Assembly: GCA_934045075.1 (NCBI GenBank)
Contig: OW203724.1
Coordinates: 1,108,501 to 1,172,500, forward strand
Source: Yponomeuta sedellus
Lineage: Eukaryota > Arthropoda > Insecta > Lepidoptera > Yponomeutidae
Length of the DNA: 64,000 nt
Direction of reading: 5' to 3'
Below are positions 1 through 10,614 of this stretch, piece after piece (within the stretch, counting starts at the first letter, position 1; each line of letters begins with the position of its first letter). Made by a program: the position numbers and the translations under genes. The notes under the pieces are model-generated. The model made no database searches. It saw only the letters and a list, made by a program, of their open reading frames with translations, and was not told the DNA's origin.

Positions 1-216
1 ATTCACAAAACTATCTCGAGATCATCATAAATTATATTTTTTCTTATAACTACGTATCGATTTCTTATATAAATATTTCATTTAAATGTCATGATTAATA
101 TGCTATTAATATAAATTTTAAATACAATAAATTAATAAATTGAATATTACACGTATTTCTTACATTGAATAAATGTTAATTTTACATGTTTTTTACAAAA
201 TCTCCCTAATTTTGGA
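1..216. other. AT-rich DNA, nothing recognised
   Basis: Low-complexity AT-rich sequence with no open frame, repeat boundary or RNA-like fold that I can support. Confidence 0.6.
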
Positions 217-460
217 ATGTCTGTCGACAAAGGCCTCCTCCAGCTCTTTCCATTGTTTCCATTCCAGTGCCACGCGTCTCCAGTATGGTCCCGCCGTGTA
301 TTTCATTTCGTCCCCCTATCTTCTGTACTGACCACCTCTACTTCTCTTGCCATCTCTTGGATACCAGTTGGGGATGATTTGGCTCCATTTCCTTTGGCTA
401 TCTCTAAGCATGTGTCCGGTCCATCTCCATTTCTGAGAGTCGATTCTGTGGGGTATGTCC
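217..460 (-). pseudogene. LINE ORF2 C-terminal fragment (RTE-like)
   Basis: Read on the minus strand this encodes a run typical of the region after the reverse transcriptase in RTE-like LINEs: QKWRWTGHMLRD, then SQRKWSQIIPNWYPRDGKRS, then a stop within the conserved segment, then WRRVALEWKQWKELEEAFVD. The plus-strand open frame here is a shadow. It is a truncated, broken copy. The class assignment is by motif memory only; the closely related remnants at 44455-44775 and 43140-43300 support it. Confidence 0.65.
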
Positions 461-1110
461 TTTTTAAATAATACATACTAAGTATTTGCTAGTCGCCACA
501 TTAAGTTTAGATTTAGATTGTATTAAATTAGATGACAACATCAGAATCTTTTTCATGTTTTGTTATAATCTATCCAATCTAACTTCCAGAAAATGTTGGA
601 AAATGGTCAGCTACAAAGGTTACAGTGCTTCTACGTTACCGGTAACTCTGCTATGACAATGAAAAATGGACCAGCGTCGACTGTGCAGTCGTTCTGTGCC
701 AGGCACGATAGAGCTTGTGGTCAAGCGTGGAAGAGAGACGCGGCGTAGGCGATAGTGGGGGGAAATAGGGACCCGTCAGTCGCAGGCACTCAGCTCTCGG
801 CCTGATTCGGTAACTAGAGGCCTTTCAAACTATCCTAATGTTCAACTAAGTGTAGTGGTTGTACTATCGATACTATTCAATTGTAGTTGCAATTTTCATC
901 CACACATTGTTTCGACGTCAAATCGCTAGTGTTAGTTAATTGGAACTAAGACTTTTGCACTTATCCCCGGTTTCTCGTACACTAACAAGCTGTTAATGTA
1001 CTGTTAATAGCTATCAGTTTTTTTTATTTATTTTTATTTTTTATGTAAGGTGAAGAAACAGATACAAGTACAGATAAAATTTAACAACAGACGGATGTAA
1101 ATAGACATCT
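461..1110. other. Unannotated stretch
   Basis: No coding frame or recognisable repeat. A moderately GC-rich patch at about 610-820 is not explained, and a T-rich run lies at about 1018-1045, just before the SINE. Confidence 0.5.
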
Positions 1111-1111
1111 G

Positions 1112-1312
1112 ACGACCTCTGTGGCGTAGCGGTAGCGCATCTGCCTACCATGCAAGAGGTCCCGGGTTTGAATCCCGGCTGGGGACAAAAAAAACCCCAG
1201 GTCTTGGATGTTTACATTTTTGTTATGTCGCTGTTTCTGGTTCACACGACACATGCTATCCTAGTGTGGGGCCAGAAGCAATGGTGCCTGTATGTAAATG
1301 TTATGTTATAAA
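1112..1312 (+). mobile_element. tRNA-Gly-like headed SINE (family A)
   Basis: The head at 1117-1187 folds like a tRNA: a D-arm-like GTGGCGTAGCGGTAGCGC (box A), an anticodon-type loop CTACCAT (anticodon ACC, glycine-like) and a T-arm CCCGGGTTTGAATCCCGG (box B). An A-rich spacer and a body follow (GGTCTTGGATGTTTAC, GTATGTAAATGTTATG). The body recurs at 43605-43690, 57900-57992, 58915-59035 and 63847-63897. A pol III-type retroposon is the best explanation. A functional tRNA gene is unlikely because the acceptor ends do not pair cleanly and a repeat body follows. Confidence 0.7.
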
Positions 1313-1441
1313 GTAGGTACTGCATCCTTATACCTTCACACTGAGAAGTAATGTTATATTAATAATTAAAAAAGTGACGCTTGTTGGACGCAGTTGACCC
1401 ATACGAAAAAAACTTTTGACAGCTGTTAACAATAGATTCAT

Positions 1442-1666
1442 ATTAAAAACCTATTTAGAGGCTAAAATTCCACCCATGCCGGGATTCGAACCCGCGACCT
1501 CTGGTTATCCGTGCGAGCGCTCTATCCAACTGAGCTAATTGGGCGACTCACTGGCATCAGTGAAATTTCGAACCTCTTAACACTATTCTCTGTATTACGT
1601 ACAAATTAAAATTAAAAATTAAAATTGTCCTTAGCACGGGTTAGTGCATTAAAAATAAAAATAGTA
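1442..1666 (+). mobile_element. Foldback tRNA-like SINE, copy 1
   Basis: It begins with ATTAAAAACCTATTTAGAGG, continues with an antisense tRNA-like block (T-arm CCGGGATTCGAACCCGCG, D-arm CCAACTGAGCTAATTGGGC), and then switches at about 1610-1625 to the sense tail TTAGCACGGGTTAGTGCATT followed by AAAAATAAAAATAGT. The tRNA part and the tail therefore point in opposite directions, as in the other copies. Confidence 0.75.
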
Positions 1667-1696
1667 TAATAGATTAAAAGCTTATTAGAGAAACCG

Positions 1697-1937
1697 GGAG
1701 TTAGCCTCATAGTTGGCTATACGTAGTATACGTAGCAAGGGCTGAGGTACGTTAACACTTCAGACACTAGGGTTTTCACGATGTTTTCTTTCACCGTTAG
1801 CCAGTGGTATTGCTACTAAAAGTTGTAAGTACAAATGGAAATAACTTTAAAAATAAAGTCATTGGTAAATGCTGGGCTTTGAACCCACGGCCTCCCGTTT
1901 AAACCGGTGTTTTACCGCTCCGCTACCACCGTGACAC
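1697..1937 (-). mobile_element. tRNA-headed SINE (family B), reverse
   Basis: Reverse copy of the family fully visible at 10764-11035. The tRNA-like head lies at 1870-1937 (minus-strand box A near GGTAGCGGAGCGGTAAAAC, box B near GTGGGTTCAAAGCCC). The body with the paraphrase of GACTTTATTTTTAAAG and GTGAAAGAAAACATCGTG runs to about 1697. It is diverged, so old. Confidence 0.7.
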
Positions 1938-2002
1938 CATTTTGAAACTAAGCCGTTCGGGGGTGGGTTTGTCTGAAAGGACATCTCTACAGACTTGCCC
2001 AC

Positions 2003-3084
2003 GTCTGAACGGGTTAGCATCAGATGGTCGTAAAAGCATTTGGTCCAGGCATCAACTTGTCCTAAAATCATCATGACGAAATTGCAACTAGACTAAAAAG
2101 TAACTCGTCTATGAAGCAACTCGTCAGAAATCCATTAGACAAATTATGAGGTTGCCCATGAAGTAACTGGTCTCTATAGATAATCGTCTTAAAATCACCT
2201 GGACAAATGCGCAATTCAGCTAAAAAGTTATTGGTCTCAAAAGCAACTCGTCAGAAACACAAAATAGTTATTTGGTTGAATTTCGGCACATGAATTTTTA
2301 ATAGTTATATCGGACATAAAAAGAAATTTGAATTTAGGCCAAATATAATTTATTTGTTTTATTTAATGTTCATTTTTATCAGATAATTTAGGCAGAATGA
2401 TGTGTTTGTAAGAGAAAATGCGTTAAGTTTTAAAAAGGTGTGTTTTTGTTCTTATCTTTTTCAAACTAGTTATTATACTGATTCGTTATCAACCCTTGTT
2501 TTTCTCCACTGCTGGAGCACGGGTCTCATCCTGCATCGCAGGAGCATTATACTGATTGATTTAATATTACTTTTGTTCTTTTTATTTATTTCTACGAAAA
2601 AGTATTAATAAAGTAGAGAAGTTTTCAGAAAATACGCGCTCCCGTGTAGATGCTTAAGAGAAGTGTAGGTACTTAAAATATTTCTACGTTTCCTCAACAA
2701 AACTTCACCGAATAAGTCTGAATTTTGCCTCAGATTTTCCCATTTTTACTCATTTACAGTCATACTTCTTAATCTGAACGCTCAGGTACGATTGAAACAG
2801 GATTAATGTTACCCGACACCCATTTAAGACGAGTTGCTTCACGGGCGACCAACTATGTAGATCACTTGTTTTTTAAGACGAGTTGCTTAACAGGCGACCA
2901 ACTATTTAGACCAACCACATTTAAGTCGAATAGATTATAGGGCAGTAGACAAAATAATTTTCTGACGATTTGCTTCATAGACGAGTTACTTTTTAGTCTA
3001 GTTGCAATTTCGTCGAAATGATTTTAGCACAAGTTGATGCCGTGACCAGTTGCTTTTACGATCATCTGATACTAACCCGTCTGA
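2003..3084. mobile_element. Foldback element with about 115-bp inverted arms
   Basis: The left arm (2003-2130) and right arm (2970-3084) are imperfect inverted repeats sharing CAGATGGTCGTAAAAGC and, perfectly, ACGAAATTGCAACTAGACTA with the bases after it. Both arms, and sequence just inside them, carry many copies of a short motif of the type GCAACTCGTC or GTAACTGGTC in both orientations. The core at 2280-2760 is AT-rich with no transposase frame. This is a non-autonomous foldback or long-TIR DNA transposon of unknown superfamily; no clear target duplication was seen. Confidence 0.7.
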
Positions 3085-3986
3085 ACATAGTCAAACATTT
3101 AACGGATTTAATCGCGATTCGTTATGTAAGATTACGTATATTTTTATAAAGTTAACCCAGTGTCCTTAATCTTTCACGTTGAGGCCGTATTTCTTTTGCT
3201 GTAGAAACGCGATTTGTCGCGTTAATTTTATGTATAAGTTTATATAAGCATTGGGGGTAATTCATTCTAAAAAGTATGCGTTCGAACAAGATATTTACGC
3301 GTGTTAAATTCTAAACACTAACTCTAATATCAAGGAATATTCTTTTTTGAATTCCAGTTATTTTTAGGCTTAGTCTGTAACCCTGTATGAACTAAGAACC
3401 AAATAAATAAAAAAAGTATTATAGTATTTATTGTACGCGAAAAACATAACCCTCTTGAACAAAAACGAAATAAGATTTTGCTGGCGCATTTAAAAGACGA
3501 GAGAAATAAAAAAAAACTCTTGCGCTTGACTTGACGGTTAGATTTGAAGTAGTTTTGACAGACGTCACAGGACAGACCATAGACAATGAACGTTTGTAAA
3601 GCAGACAGTAAAAAAAAAACAAAACTTAATGTTTCACCTCTTTTCCTACACCGTCGAATGAAAAAGTCAATGAATCGGGCTGCCAGTCGGGTGGAATGGA
3701 AACCGATCGGAAGAGAAGCCAGCATTGATCACTTCCGTTCATTTAGCGGCCGTCGCACGCAGGCGATACGCTTTATTATTGGACTCGACGCTAACTTCTG
3801 TGTATTCTTAAATTGAGCTACAAATGTTGCGATGGTTTGTGAATATCGTGAGGACGAAAATGGGCTTTAGGTAGTGTCAACTTACCTGCTATTGTATGCG
3901 TTGCAAAATAATAATAACTAATGTTTTCTTAATATAGTTAATTTCACACCTTACAATGTTAACTTAATATAATTAATATCATAGCT
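3085..3986. other. Unannotated stretch
   Basis: No supported gene. Overlapping short frames on both strands at 3330-3816 show no family motif and are treated as chance. Confidence 0.5.
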
Positions 3987-4206
3987 TTTAAAGACCTATT
4001 AAGAGGCTAAAAATTCCACCCATGCCGGGATTCGAACCCGCGACCTCTGGCTATCCGTGCCAGATATCTATATATCCATATACCATATATATATGGATAG
4101 CCAGAGGTCGCGGGTTCGAATCCTGGCATGGGTGGAATTTTTAGCCTCTAAATAAGATTTTAAAATTGTCCTTAGCACGGGTTAGTGCATTAAAAATAAA
4201 AATAGT
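3987..4206 (+). mobile_element. Foldback tRNA-like SINE, copy 2
   Basis: An antisense block starts at AAGACCTATTAAGAGGC and runs to the middle of the tRNA-like anticodon arm. A short AT spacer with ATATATAT follows, then a sense copy of the same tRNA half (GATAGCCAGAGGTCGCGGG at 4096-4114), then the standard tail ending AAAAATAAAAATAGTATA. The whole is a hairpin with the tail on one side only. Confidence 0.75.
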
Positions 4207-4479
4207 ATATTAATTTCATAGATGTTATTTTCACAATTATCTGGGAAAGAAACTAATAAAGAAACTTCACATTTATTCTTTCAAAACAGCTTTTAACTTA
4301 ATTAACAGAGTTTTCAACTTAAAGTTAGATTAAACTAGACATTATCGTCCCCATTAACATTATTTTAATACCAGACATCCAAATAATCCTTAGTGTTAGC
4401 GTAGCTTTTTTTGCACAAAGTAAGCTTAACACATTTTTTAAATCTCATTTAGTTACGTTAACTTATAAGTTATAAGTAG
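4207..4479. other. AT-rich DNA, nothing recognised
   Basis: No gene or repeat boundary seen. Confidence 0.5.
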
Positions 4480-4537
4480 ACATAGGTTTACCTTAAATTG
4501 TGGAGTTTTATTCCCACAATTTAAGGTAAACCTATGT
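4480..4537. repeat. Perfect 24-bp hairpin
   Basis: Arms 4480-4503 and 4514-4537 are exact reverse complements (core AGGTTTACCTTAAATTG) around a 10-nt loop. CTTATAAGTAG-like sequence lies on both outer sides. It could be a small MITE relic or a template-switch product. Confidence 0.8.
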
Positions 4538-4874
4538 TGCGGCCTTATAAGTAGATTTAAAATTAAGCTTAAATTTACTTAAGGGTCAATTACAGAAATT
4601 ATAAGTTTATAAATTTAAACGCAACATGCGTTGATGACTAAATAAATAAAACTAAATTTAAGTTTTCTAGTATTAGTAGCTTCTGAGCTAAACCGCGAGT
4701 AGACTGACAAACAGACGGACGGACAAGGCAAACCTAATATGAGGATTCCTTGTTGACTGAGGAACCCTAAAAACAGGTTTTAATGACCCGCTAGATTCAA
4801 ATCTTGGTTCCCTCCTTACAACTAGAAACTCTTCACTGAGCGCGCTAAGCTACATACTGACATCCTTATACAAT
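4538..4874. other. Unannotated stretch
   Basis: AT-rich. Nothing recognised apart from a short GACAGACGGAC-type patch at about 4708-4730. Confidence 0.5.
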
Positions 4875-5150
4875 ACTAAAAAAACGTACACTTTATGCCA
4901 AAAGGGCTACTATAACATAAAGGATTATTTAGATGACAATGATGTCTGGAATCAAAGAATTAAGACAATGAAGCCAGTACAATGCATGAACTCTATGTTT
5001 TAAAATAATTATTTAAACTCTGTTAATTAAAGACTTTGAAAAGACTAAGTTTGAAGTATTTTTGTCCATTTTTTCTCCAAAATGATCTAGATTTTGACAG
5101 TTAGCTTGAATTGTAACGTTCAGTTAAGCGCAGTTTCTGCGCTACTTTGT
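4875..5150 (+). pseudogene. LINE ORF2 extreme C-terminus and 3' UTR
   Basis: One plus-strand frame reads CQKGYYNIKDYLDDNDVWNQ and continues to a stop after NSMF at about 5003. The KGYY.I.DYL.D pattern is the C-terminal tail of CR1/jockey-like ORF2 proteins and is also seen in the intact element ending at 56302 (CYYTINEFLADKL) and at 13669-13941. A diverged sister copy sits at 15745-16030. Confidence 0.65.
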
Positions 5151-5461
5151 CTAAAACCTTTTTATTACATTTCATTTCAATAAGTCAAAGGAAAATTAGG
5201 AAAGCGCTCCTAGCTTTTCCCTTTGACTCTATTCAACCAAGAGGTAATTTAGACAAGTACATATACTATTACGTTGTATCGTATCAGCTCCTTTTACGTG
5301 CCGCGTTCCTCTAAAGTACGTCGTTGTGTTTAATAAATGAAGGGTTGAGTGGTTCGCGGCGCTGACGTAATGCAACAGAAGCCTACAGAAACGGTGTTTT
5401 ACAGCTAGCCTGGTACAAAAACAATAACGATAGCATTACGCTGCCCGCGCTCTTACATGAT
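5151..5461. other. Unannotated stretch
   Basis: A GC-richer patch at 5285-5450 has no recognisable coding frame. Confidence 0.5.
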
Positions 5462-5550
5462 TATTCAAATCATTGGTTAAAATTAAACCAATTTATTTCG
5501 ACATAATGAATTTACACTCTGTTTGCTGAATGTCAATGTATAGGTAGATA
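5462..5550 (-). mobile_element. Family G retroposon 3' part (outer half of a split copy)
   Basis: Matches the start of the repeat at 13077-13390 (CTGTTTGCTGAATGTCAATG). The matching remainder appears only at 6672-6880, so later insertions split this copy. Confidence 0.6.
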
Positions 5551-5586
5551 GAGAACACTTATTCTACATAAAAATGGAAATTTCAC

Positions 5587-5598
5587 AGATATTCCTTA
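5587..5598. repeat. Target-site duplication, left (AGATATTCCTTA)
   Basis: A 12-bp exact direct repeat of 6355-6366 brackets the foldback SINE composite. The length is typical of target-primed reverse transcription. Confidence 0.85.
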
Positions 5599-6354
5599 TT
5601 ACACTATTTTTATTTTTAATGCACTAACCCGTGCTAAGGAACAAATTTAAAAACCTATTTAGATGCTAAAAATTTCACCCATGCCGGGATTCGAACCCGC
5701 AACCTCTGGCTATCCGTACCAGCGCTCTACCAATTGAGCCAATGGGCGACTCACGGCATCAGTGAAATTTCGAACCTCTTTACAATATTCTCTGTATTAC
5801 GTACAGGCAGCGACATCTGACTTAAGCAAATTGCATTACTTATAGCCCCGACTACCTTCTTTGCAGTTAGGTTTAACATCGGAACGATATCACTGTACCC
5901 ACATGATTACACTATTTTTATTTTTAATGCACTAACCCGTGCTAAGGAACAAATTTAAAAACCTATTTGGAGGTAAAAAATTTCACCCATGCCGGGATTC
6001 GAACCCGCAACCTCTGGCTATCCGTAGCCTCCAAATAGGTTTTTAAATTTGTTCCTTAGCACGGGTTAGTGCATTAAAAATAAAAATAGTGTAATCATGT
6101 GGGTACAGTTATATCGTTCCGATGTTAAACCTAACTGCAAAGTAGGTAGTCGGGGCTATAAGTAATGCAATTTGCTTAAGTCAGATGTCGCTGCCTGTAC
6201 GTAATACAGAGAATATTGTAAAGAGGTTCGAAATTTCACTGATGCCGTGAGTCGCCCATTGGCTCAATTGGTAGAGCGCTGGTACGGATAGCCAGAGGTT
6301 GCGGGTTCGAATCCCGGCATGGGTGAAATTTTTAGCCTCTAAATAGGTTTTTAA
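5599..6354 (-). mobile_element. Composite foldback SINE (two antisense units plus one sense unit)
   Basis: Unit 1 (5599-5893) is a full antisense SINE: tail first (ACTATTTTTATTTTTAATGC), then the T-arm, D-arm and 5' body ending TGTACCCACATGA. Unit 2 (5894-6026) is a second antisense copy cut inside the anticodon arm. Unit 3 (6027-6354) is a sense copy running through the tRNA-like part and ending TAGCCTCTAAATAGGTTTTTA with no tail. The sense part also pairs back across 6027 to unit 2. A 12-bp target duplication flanks the whole, so it inserted as one piece. Confidence 0.85.
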
Positions 6355-6366
6355 AGATATTCCTTA
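6355..6366. repeat. Target-site duplication, right
   Basis: Exact repeat of 5587-5598. Confidence 0.85.
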
Positions 6367-6671
6367 ACCTAAGAATACAGACGGCGGCCTCATCACTAAA
6401 AGTGATCTCTTTCAGACAATTTTTGGATGATTTACTAATATATTAGAGAAGGATAATTTCAGAGGTACCTATATAAAACATACCTAAATAACAGTGTGAA
6501 TAAATAAAATTATCAACAGATACATACATACAAATAATTTACATAAATAAAAATAAAAAATGAATATAATATATAAATACATAAATAATTAACGAAATAC
6601 ACACATTCAAAGGACATAAGTAGAACACAACAACGGCAGAACAATATTACAAAATTAAATAATGACAGTAT
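6367..6671. other. AT-rich DNA
   Basis: A/T-rich with ATAAATAAA-type runs at 6480-6600. No gene seen. Confidence 0.5.
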
Positions 6672-6880
6672 TATGATGACAGTGAAAGCCGCTGCCCTCG
6701 ATCCGTAGTGTAGTGGAGCAAACCTCTATTCTGACCATCCTTTCTCAAGTCATGTAAAATGTAATATCTCAGTTGCCACCTAAACATATACATATGATAA
6801 TATTTCAAAATTGTCATCAATAACTCTAAATCCCAAAGCAGTATTGAATTGTAGTTTATTAGTAATCAGAAGATTTATCT
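6672..6880 (-). mobile_element. Family G retroposon (inner half of split copy)
   Basis: Diverged copy of 13190-13390 and 17380-17540 (AAGCCGCTGCC at the start, TCAGTTGCCA in the middle). It continues the fragment at 5462-5550 across the inserted SINE. Confidence 0.55.
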
Positions 6881-6894
6881 AAACATTAAATATA

Positions 6895-7115
6895 AATAAC
6901 ACGACGGTAGCCTAGCGGGTCGAACAATAGACTCCGAAGCGAGAGACCTAAGTTCGATACCCAATGCGGACATGTACCAATGGTTTTGTTTTCTATGTTT
7001 TGTACAATTTTAAAGTTATAGTCGCAATACGACTCGCTAACAGTGAATGAAAATATGGTGAGGAAACCTGAGCGTCTGAAGTGTTCAAATACATTCAGTG
7101 ATGGACTGTGTTTCA
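6895..7115 (+). mobile_element. tRNA-headed SINE (family B)
   Basis: The head at 6902-6966 resembles a tRNA (GGTAGCCTAGCGGGTCGAAC, then AAGTTCGATACCC). The body carries TGGTTTTGTTTTCTATGTT and GTGAGGAAACCTGAGCGTC. A short minus-strand open frame here is a shadow. Confidence 0.7.
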
Positions 7116-7169
7116 AAAGTATTACTAAATAAACGATAAATAGTATTATGCAGTTAGTGAAGAAACCAT

Positions 7170-7310
7170 GTATTTAAAGCCAGGTGAGGGCCACAGATGC
7201 TGGAGAAGCTGAATGCGGCATACTGAAGACAAGGCGCTATGGCGCTCATGAACGAAGGGTTGTGTCCAGCAGTGTACTAAGATAGCCTGATGATGATGAT
7301 GAGGGCCAAA
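7170..7310 (+). mobile_element. RTE-like LINE 3' end fragment
   Basis: Shares GGCGCTATGGCGCTCATGA and TGTCCAGCAGTGTACTAAGA, then a GATGATGATGA tail, with 26890-26960. In the better copies the same segment encodes the end of the LINE protein (WHSLGEDYVQQW). Confidence 0.6.
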
Positions 7311-7414
7311 TGTGAATGACGAACAAACGAACTTCCTACGGTAGTGAGTCAATTGTTAGAATTCAACGTCAGGGTGTGGTATTGATTCTATAACTTCACA
7401 AATATACATAACTT

Positions 7415-7505
7415 AGAAAAAAAAGTCATTGGTGTATATCGGGGTTCGAACTCACGACCTTGCGATTGCAAAGCAGGCGTTCTACGTGCTGTTACCACCG
7501 CTGTG
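7415..7505 (-). mobile_element. tRNA-headed SINE head, degraded
   Basis: Minus-strand tRNA-like head (box B near GTGAGTTCGAACCCC) followed by ACCAATGACTTTTTTTTC. Only the head and first bases of the body survive. Confidence 0.55.
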
Positions 7506-8704
7506 GTAGCGCAGCAAAAGGAGCTTAGAACGTGTGTTACAAGGTCAACAAGGAATTTACGTTAATATTTTTATAAATGCTGTTATTTACAAGAACTCAA
7601 ATCCTTGAAACACTCCTGAGAGGCAGTTTAAATAGTCTGTGATAAAGAGAGGTTGTAAATAAACCGTTCTAGTTACACCGCATCCACCCATTTGTCCTCC
7701 TAAAGGACCAGAGATGATTAGTATCAGAGAGTTAAAATTTGGCATGAAAATAATTAATCACTCCGACAAAATAAAAATGAAGTCTTTAAAAAGTCTAGGC
7801 ACTTCCTCTAGATCCTTCCTCTAGCGCCCAAATTAGAGATTATATTTTTTCTTGTCTACCCCTGGGATATTGTTGCATTAGCTCTTTATAAAGAGAAATG
7901 AAGTACAGACACAATACAGGGATTCGAAACGGAATTAAGCTATACGCAATTTTCTGTTAAAGTAGAGCTTCATCTCCCGCGTCTGTCTGTAGTGAAAAGT
8001 GGTAACTTTGTTGAAGAAACTAAAAAAAATATCAGGACTGCAAAACAAAAATATAAGTTAAACTACCACAGACTTAAAACTAGGCTTAAGAAGTTAGAGA
8101 GTCCACAAAGTTATAAAAGGAAAACTTCGTACGAATTCCACTGATATTTGATTTGTTGAAATATGTTAATATGAAATGTTCTTGCTGAAATTGTGACTGA
8201 ATTATTATGTTCACAATATAAATAAAAAAAGCTTTCCTTAACTCGTAACTCTACACCCCGCATGACCCGACAAGCACTTGGCCATATCTTAAGCTATAAC
8301 TTTTCCTAAATGAGAAATCTAGACTAAGGGCGAAATAAACAGATGGACGCAAACAAGTAAAAATAAATTTTCTCCTGAATAACTACTGTGACGAATAACT
8401 ACTGTGGTAGTTTGTGCCCACATTTTTGACTGAAAGATAATGTCGAGAAAAACGAGCTTGTCCAACAAGAATTTATTCATGGTCTGGTTTCCGACAAATT
8501 TCTTTCAAAAAGAAAGGATGATCGCACAAAAGTAGGCGTTCAGTATGAACGATTTGTTCTATCGCCCAAGCATTCTGCAAAGTTTCTCCTCGCTGATTTC
8601 ATTTATTTCCGGCAGCTCTACTATCCTGGCTACGGCAGCAAATATGGTAACGGTAGAATAAGGGCTGCTAAGAATCCTTGAGTTACGAGCGACTGCCAAA
8701 ACCA
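7506..8704. other. Unannotated stretch
   Basis: About 1.2 kb with no coding frame, RNA or repeat that I recognise. Confidence 0.5.
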
Positions 8705-8820
8705 TAACTTGATTTGGCCCCTCTGACGAAATATGATGACAGGGCGCTAAGGCGCTCATTAGGAGAGGGCTATGTCCACAGTGGACTAACATATAGCCTA
8801 AAGAAGAAGAAGAACGAACG
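8705..8820 (+). mobile_element. RTE-like LINE 3' end fragment
   Basis: ATGACAGGGCGCTAAGGCGC and AGAGGGCTATGTCCACAGTG match the LINE terminus at 26890-26960. It ends in GAAGAAGAAGAA-like sequence. Confidence 0.6.
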
Positions 8821-8837
8821 AATGATGACTGTAGACT

Positions 8838-9101
8838 GATAATCGTCGTCGTCGTCAGGCTATACCAGTCCACTGCTAAACACAGCCCTCCCCCGAAGAC
8901 CGCCACGTTGTGCCATCATAGGGGGTAATGACCATAATCCCCACGCTGGGCATGCGGGTTGGGGATCGCAGTTCGGTGGAATTGTACTGCAAGGGGCGCT
9001 GCTGCCCACCCCCCGGTTTGTGTCCCTTAGTCGCCTTTTACGACACCCGTGGGAAGAATTGGGTTGGTGCTATTCTCTAGGCCGACACCACACAGCACCG
9101 A
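8838..9101 (-). mobile_element. LINE 3' end with (GAC)n tail, reverse
   Basis: On the plus strand this begins GTCGTCGTCGTCAGGCTATA (the tail reversed) and continues through CATGCGGGTTGGGGATCGCA to TCTAGGCCGACACCACACAG. A near-identical copy is at 18085-18336 and a shorter forward copy at 43985-44150. A broken open frame on the minus strand covers the end of a LINE ORF. Confidence 0.65.
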
Positions 9102-9960
9102 CTGATAATAGGGTCACGGATTTCAATGCAGAGTTGGGTAACATTAACTGGCATATTTTGGCTTTATTGGATGTTTGATACTACCCCTCAGCCGCGTCTA
9201 CGATCTGTTGTCTAGGGTGGTCAGTTGATCGTCTTGGCCAAAAATTTGATGAGCTTAAAAACTCGATCTCCTCTGTAGGCTGGAACTTATTGATTGATTA
9301 TTGTGATGACGTATTGGGATTTCTTAAAATAATGTGTTTAATAAAACACGTAGGGCTCAAATTACTAGGATTGAACTTCTCAATAAAACTATTGTGAACG
9401 AATAAATGTTTTATATTATTAATTCTTTTCATAGCAGACGTGCTTTCATGAATTAGCTGCCATTATTGCTACTTTGAACATGTATATTGCAGCGCGGCAG
9501 CTGATGGTGCTATGTTGAAACTATGTTTTGTGACGAGTAGGCTGCGACTAGGTATTTTTGGCGGCCTTATTTTTTACTCTGCAGGATCAGTCGTAAATGG
9601 ATGTATCGCTGCAAATTCACGCGGTATAGAACCACCTTATGTTCCACTCTGGAATTTGCAGTTTGTGTTGCTTGGCGGGCTTAATCAACAACTTTCGCGG
9701 AACCCCACTCGAAATCAGGTCAGCAGACCACGTCTCGATGACTTCGTATAAATAAGTAATTCAATTTTAATGGGTTCTTATTTCAGGAACGATAACAATA
9801 CCTCGAATTTGGGGCGAGACGCAAAAAAGGAATCTCTTATAATCGCGACTGAGATCCGCTGCCGAATTACTTACGGAACATGATGTTACCGAAATCAGTG
9901 TTATTTTTTTCCCACGTAGACATGAACCTTTTACTATTATAAATAAATAATCATAACTTA
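9102..9960. other. Unannotated stretch
   Basis: A 79-codon plus-strand frame at 9512-9751 has no known motif. Nothing else seen. Confidence 0.5.
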
Positions 9961-10024
9961 TTATTTGATTACGACCGGATTAACATACCAGGTTTTTTGT
10001 CGGAATCCGGTCGTAATCAAATAA
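9961..10024. repeat. Perfect 21-bp hairpin
   Basis: Arms 9961-9981 and 10004-10024 are exact reverse complements (core GATTACGACCGGATT) with a 22-nt loop. Confidence 0.8.
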
Positions 10025-10283
10025 TGTGTAGTACTTTTTTATTCTTATATCATAACTTTATTTATTTATTAAACCTCTTAGCATCTATCGTTACAGGTGT
10101 ATTCCTAATGCGATAGATAAAGCAACCAAATGCAAGCATAAATTAAACTAAGAAACTTTAATCACTCTCTGCCTAATAACAAATTAGTACTTAAATCCAT
10201 GTTAAATCTATCAAATAGTAACGTAAAATTTACGTAATTTAATTATGTATTTTTCTTAGAAATATTTATAAATTCACGACTGC

Positions 10284-10440
10284 TTTCCCAAGGTAGGCCA
10301 AGTGACCAAGGTTTGCCACTTACCACGCTGCTGATAAACCTCTTCCCCTTCAGAAGCATGCATTAGTCGTTGCATGCACATACGCCGGTTTCGGATACTT
10401 TTTATCTTGCCCTTTGCTAATAATAACATGCCCTGCTTGG
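10284..10440 (-). repeat. Repeat family E, diverged
   Basis: A dispersed repeat with CCACTTACCACGCTGCTGAT and CGCCGGTTTCGGATAC. The clearest copy is 21955-22125; others are at 12020-12110 and 40680-40770. Confidence 0.5.
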
Positions 10441-10614
10441 TCGAAGTCAAATCCTGTTTGGTCTGGATAATAATATTAAGTGATGTGGTTATTATTATTC
10501 ATCACGTGCTTGGGGATCGTGTGTTCACATTTTGGTATGTGCGTTAGAAAGGTTGGTAGATTAATAACATCTTCTTATGACACTTCAGTGTGCATAGTAT
10601 AAATTCAAGTAAGT

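Noticed and set aside
1117..1187. Possible functional tRNA-Gly gene
   Set aside because: The acceptor stem does not pair well and the SINE body follows directly; the same body recurs elsewhere without the head.
6251..6328. Possible functional tRNA gene in the foldback SINE
   Set aside because: The anticodon loop ACGGATA lacks U33 and the same block is repeated many times with the SINE arms.
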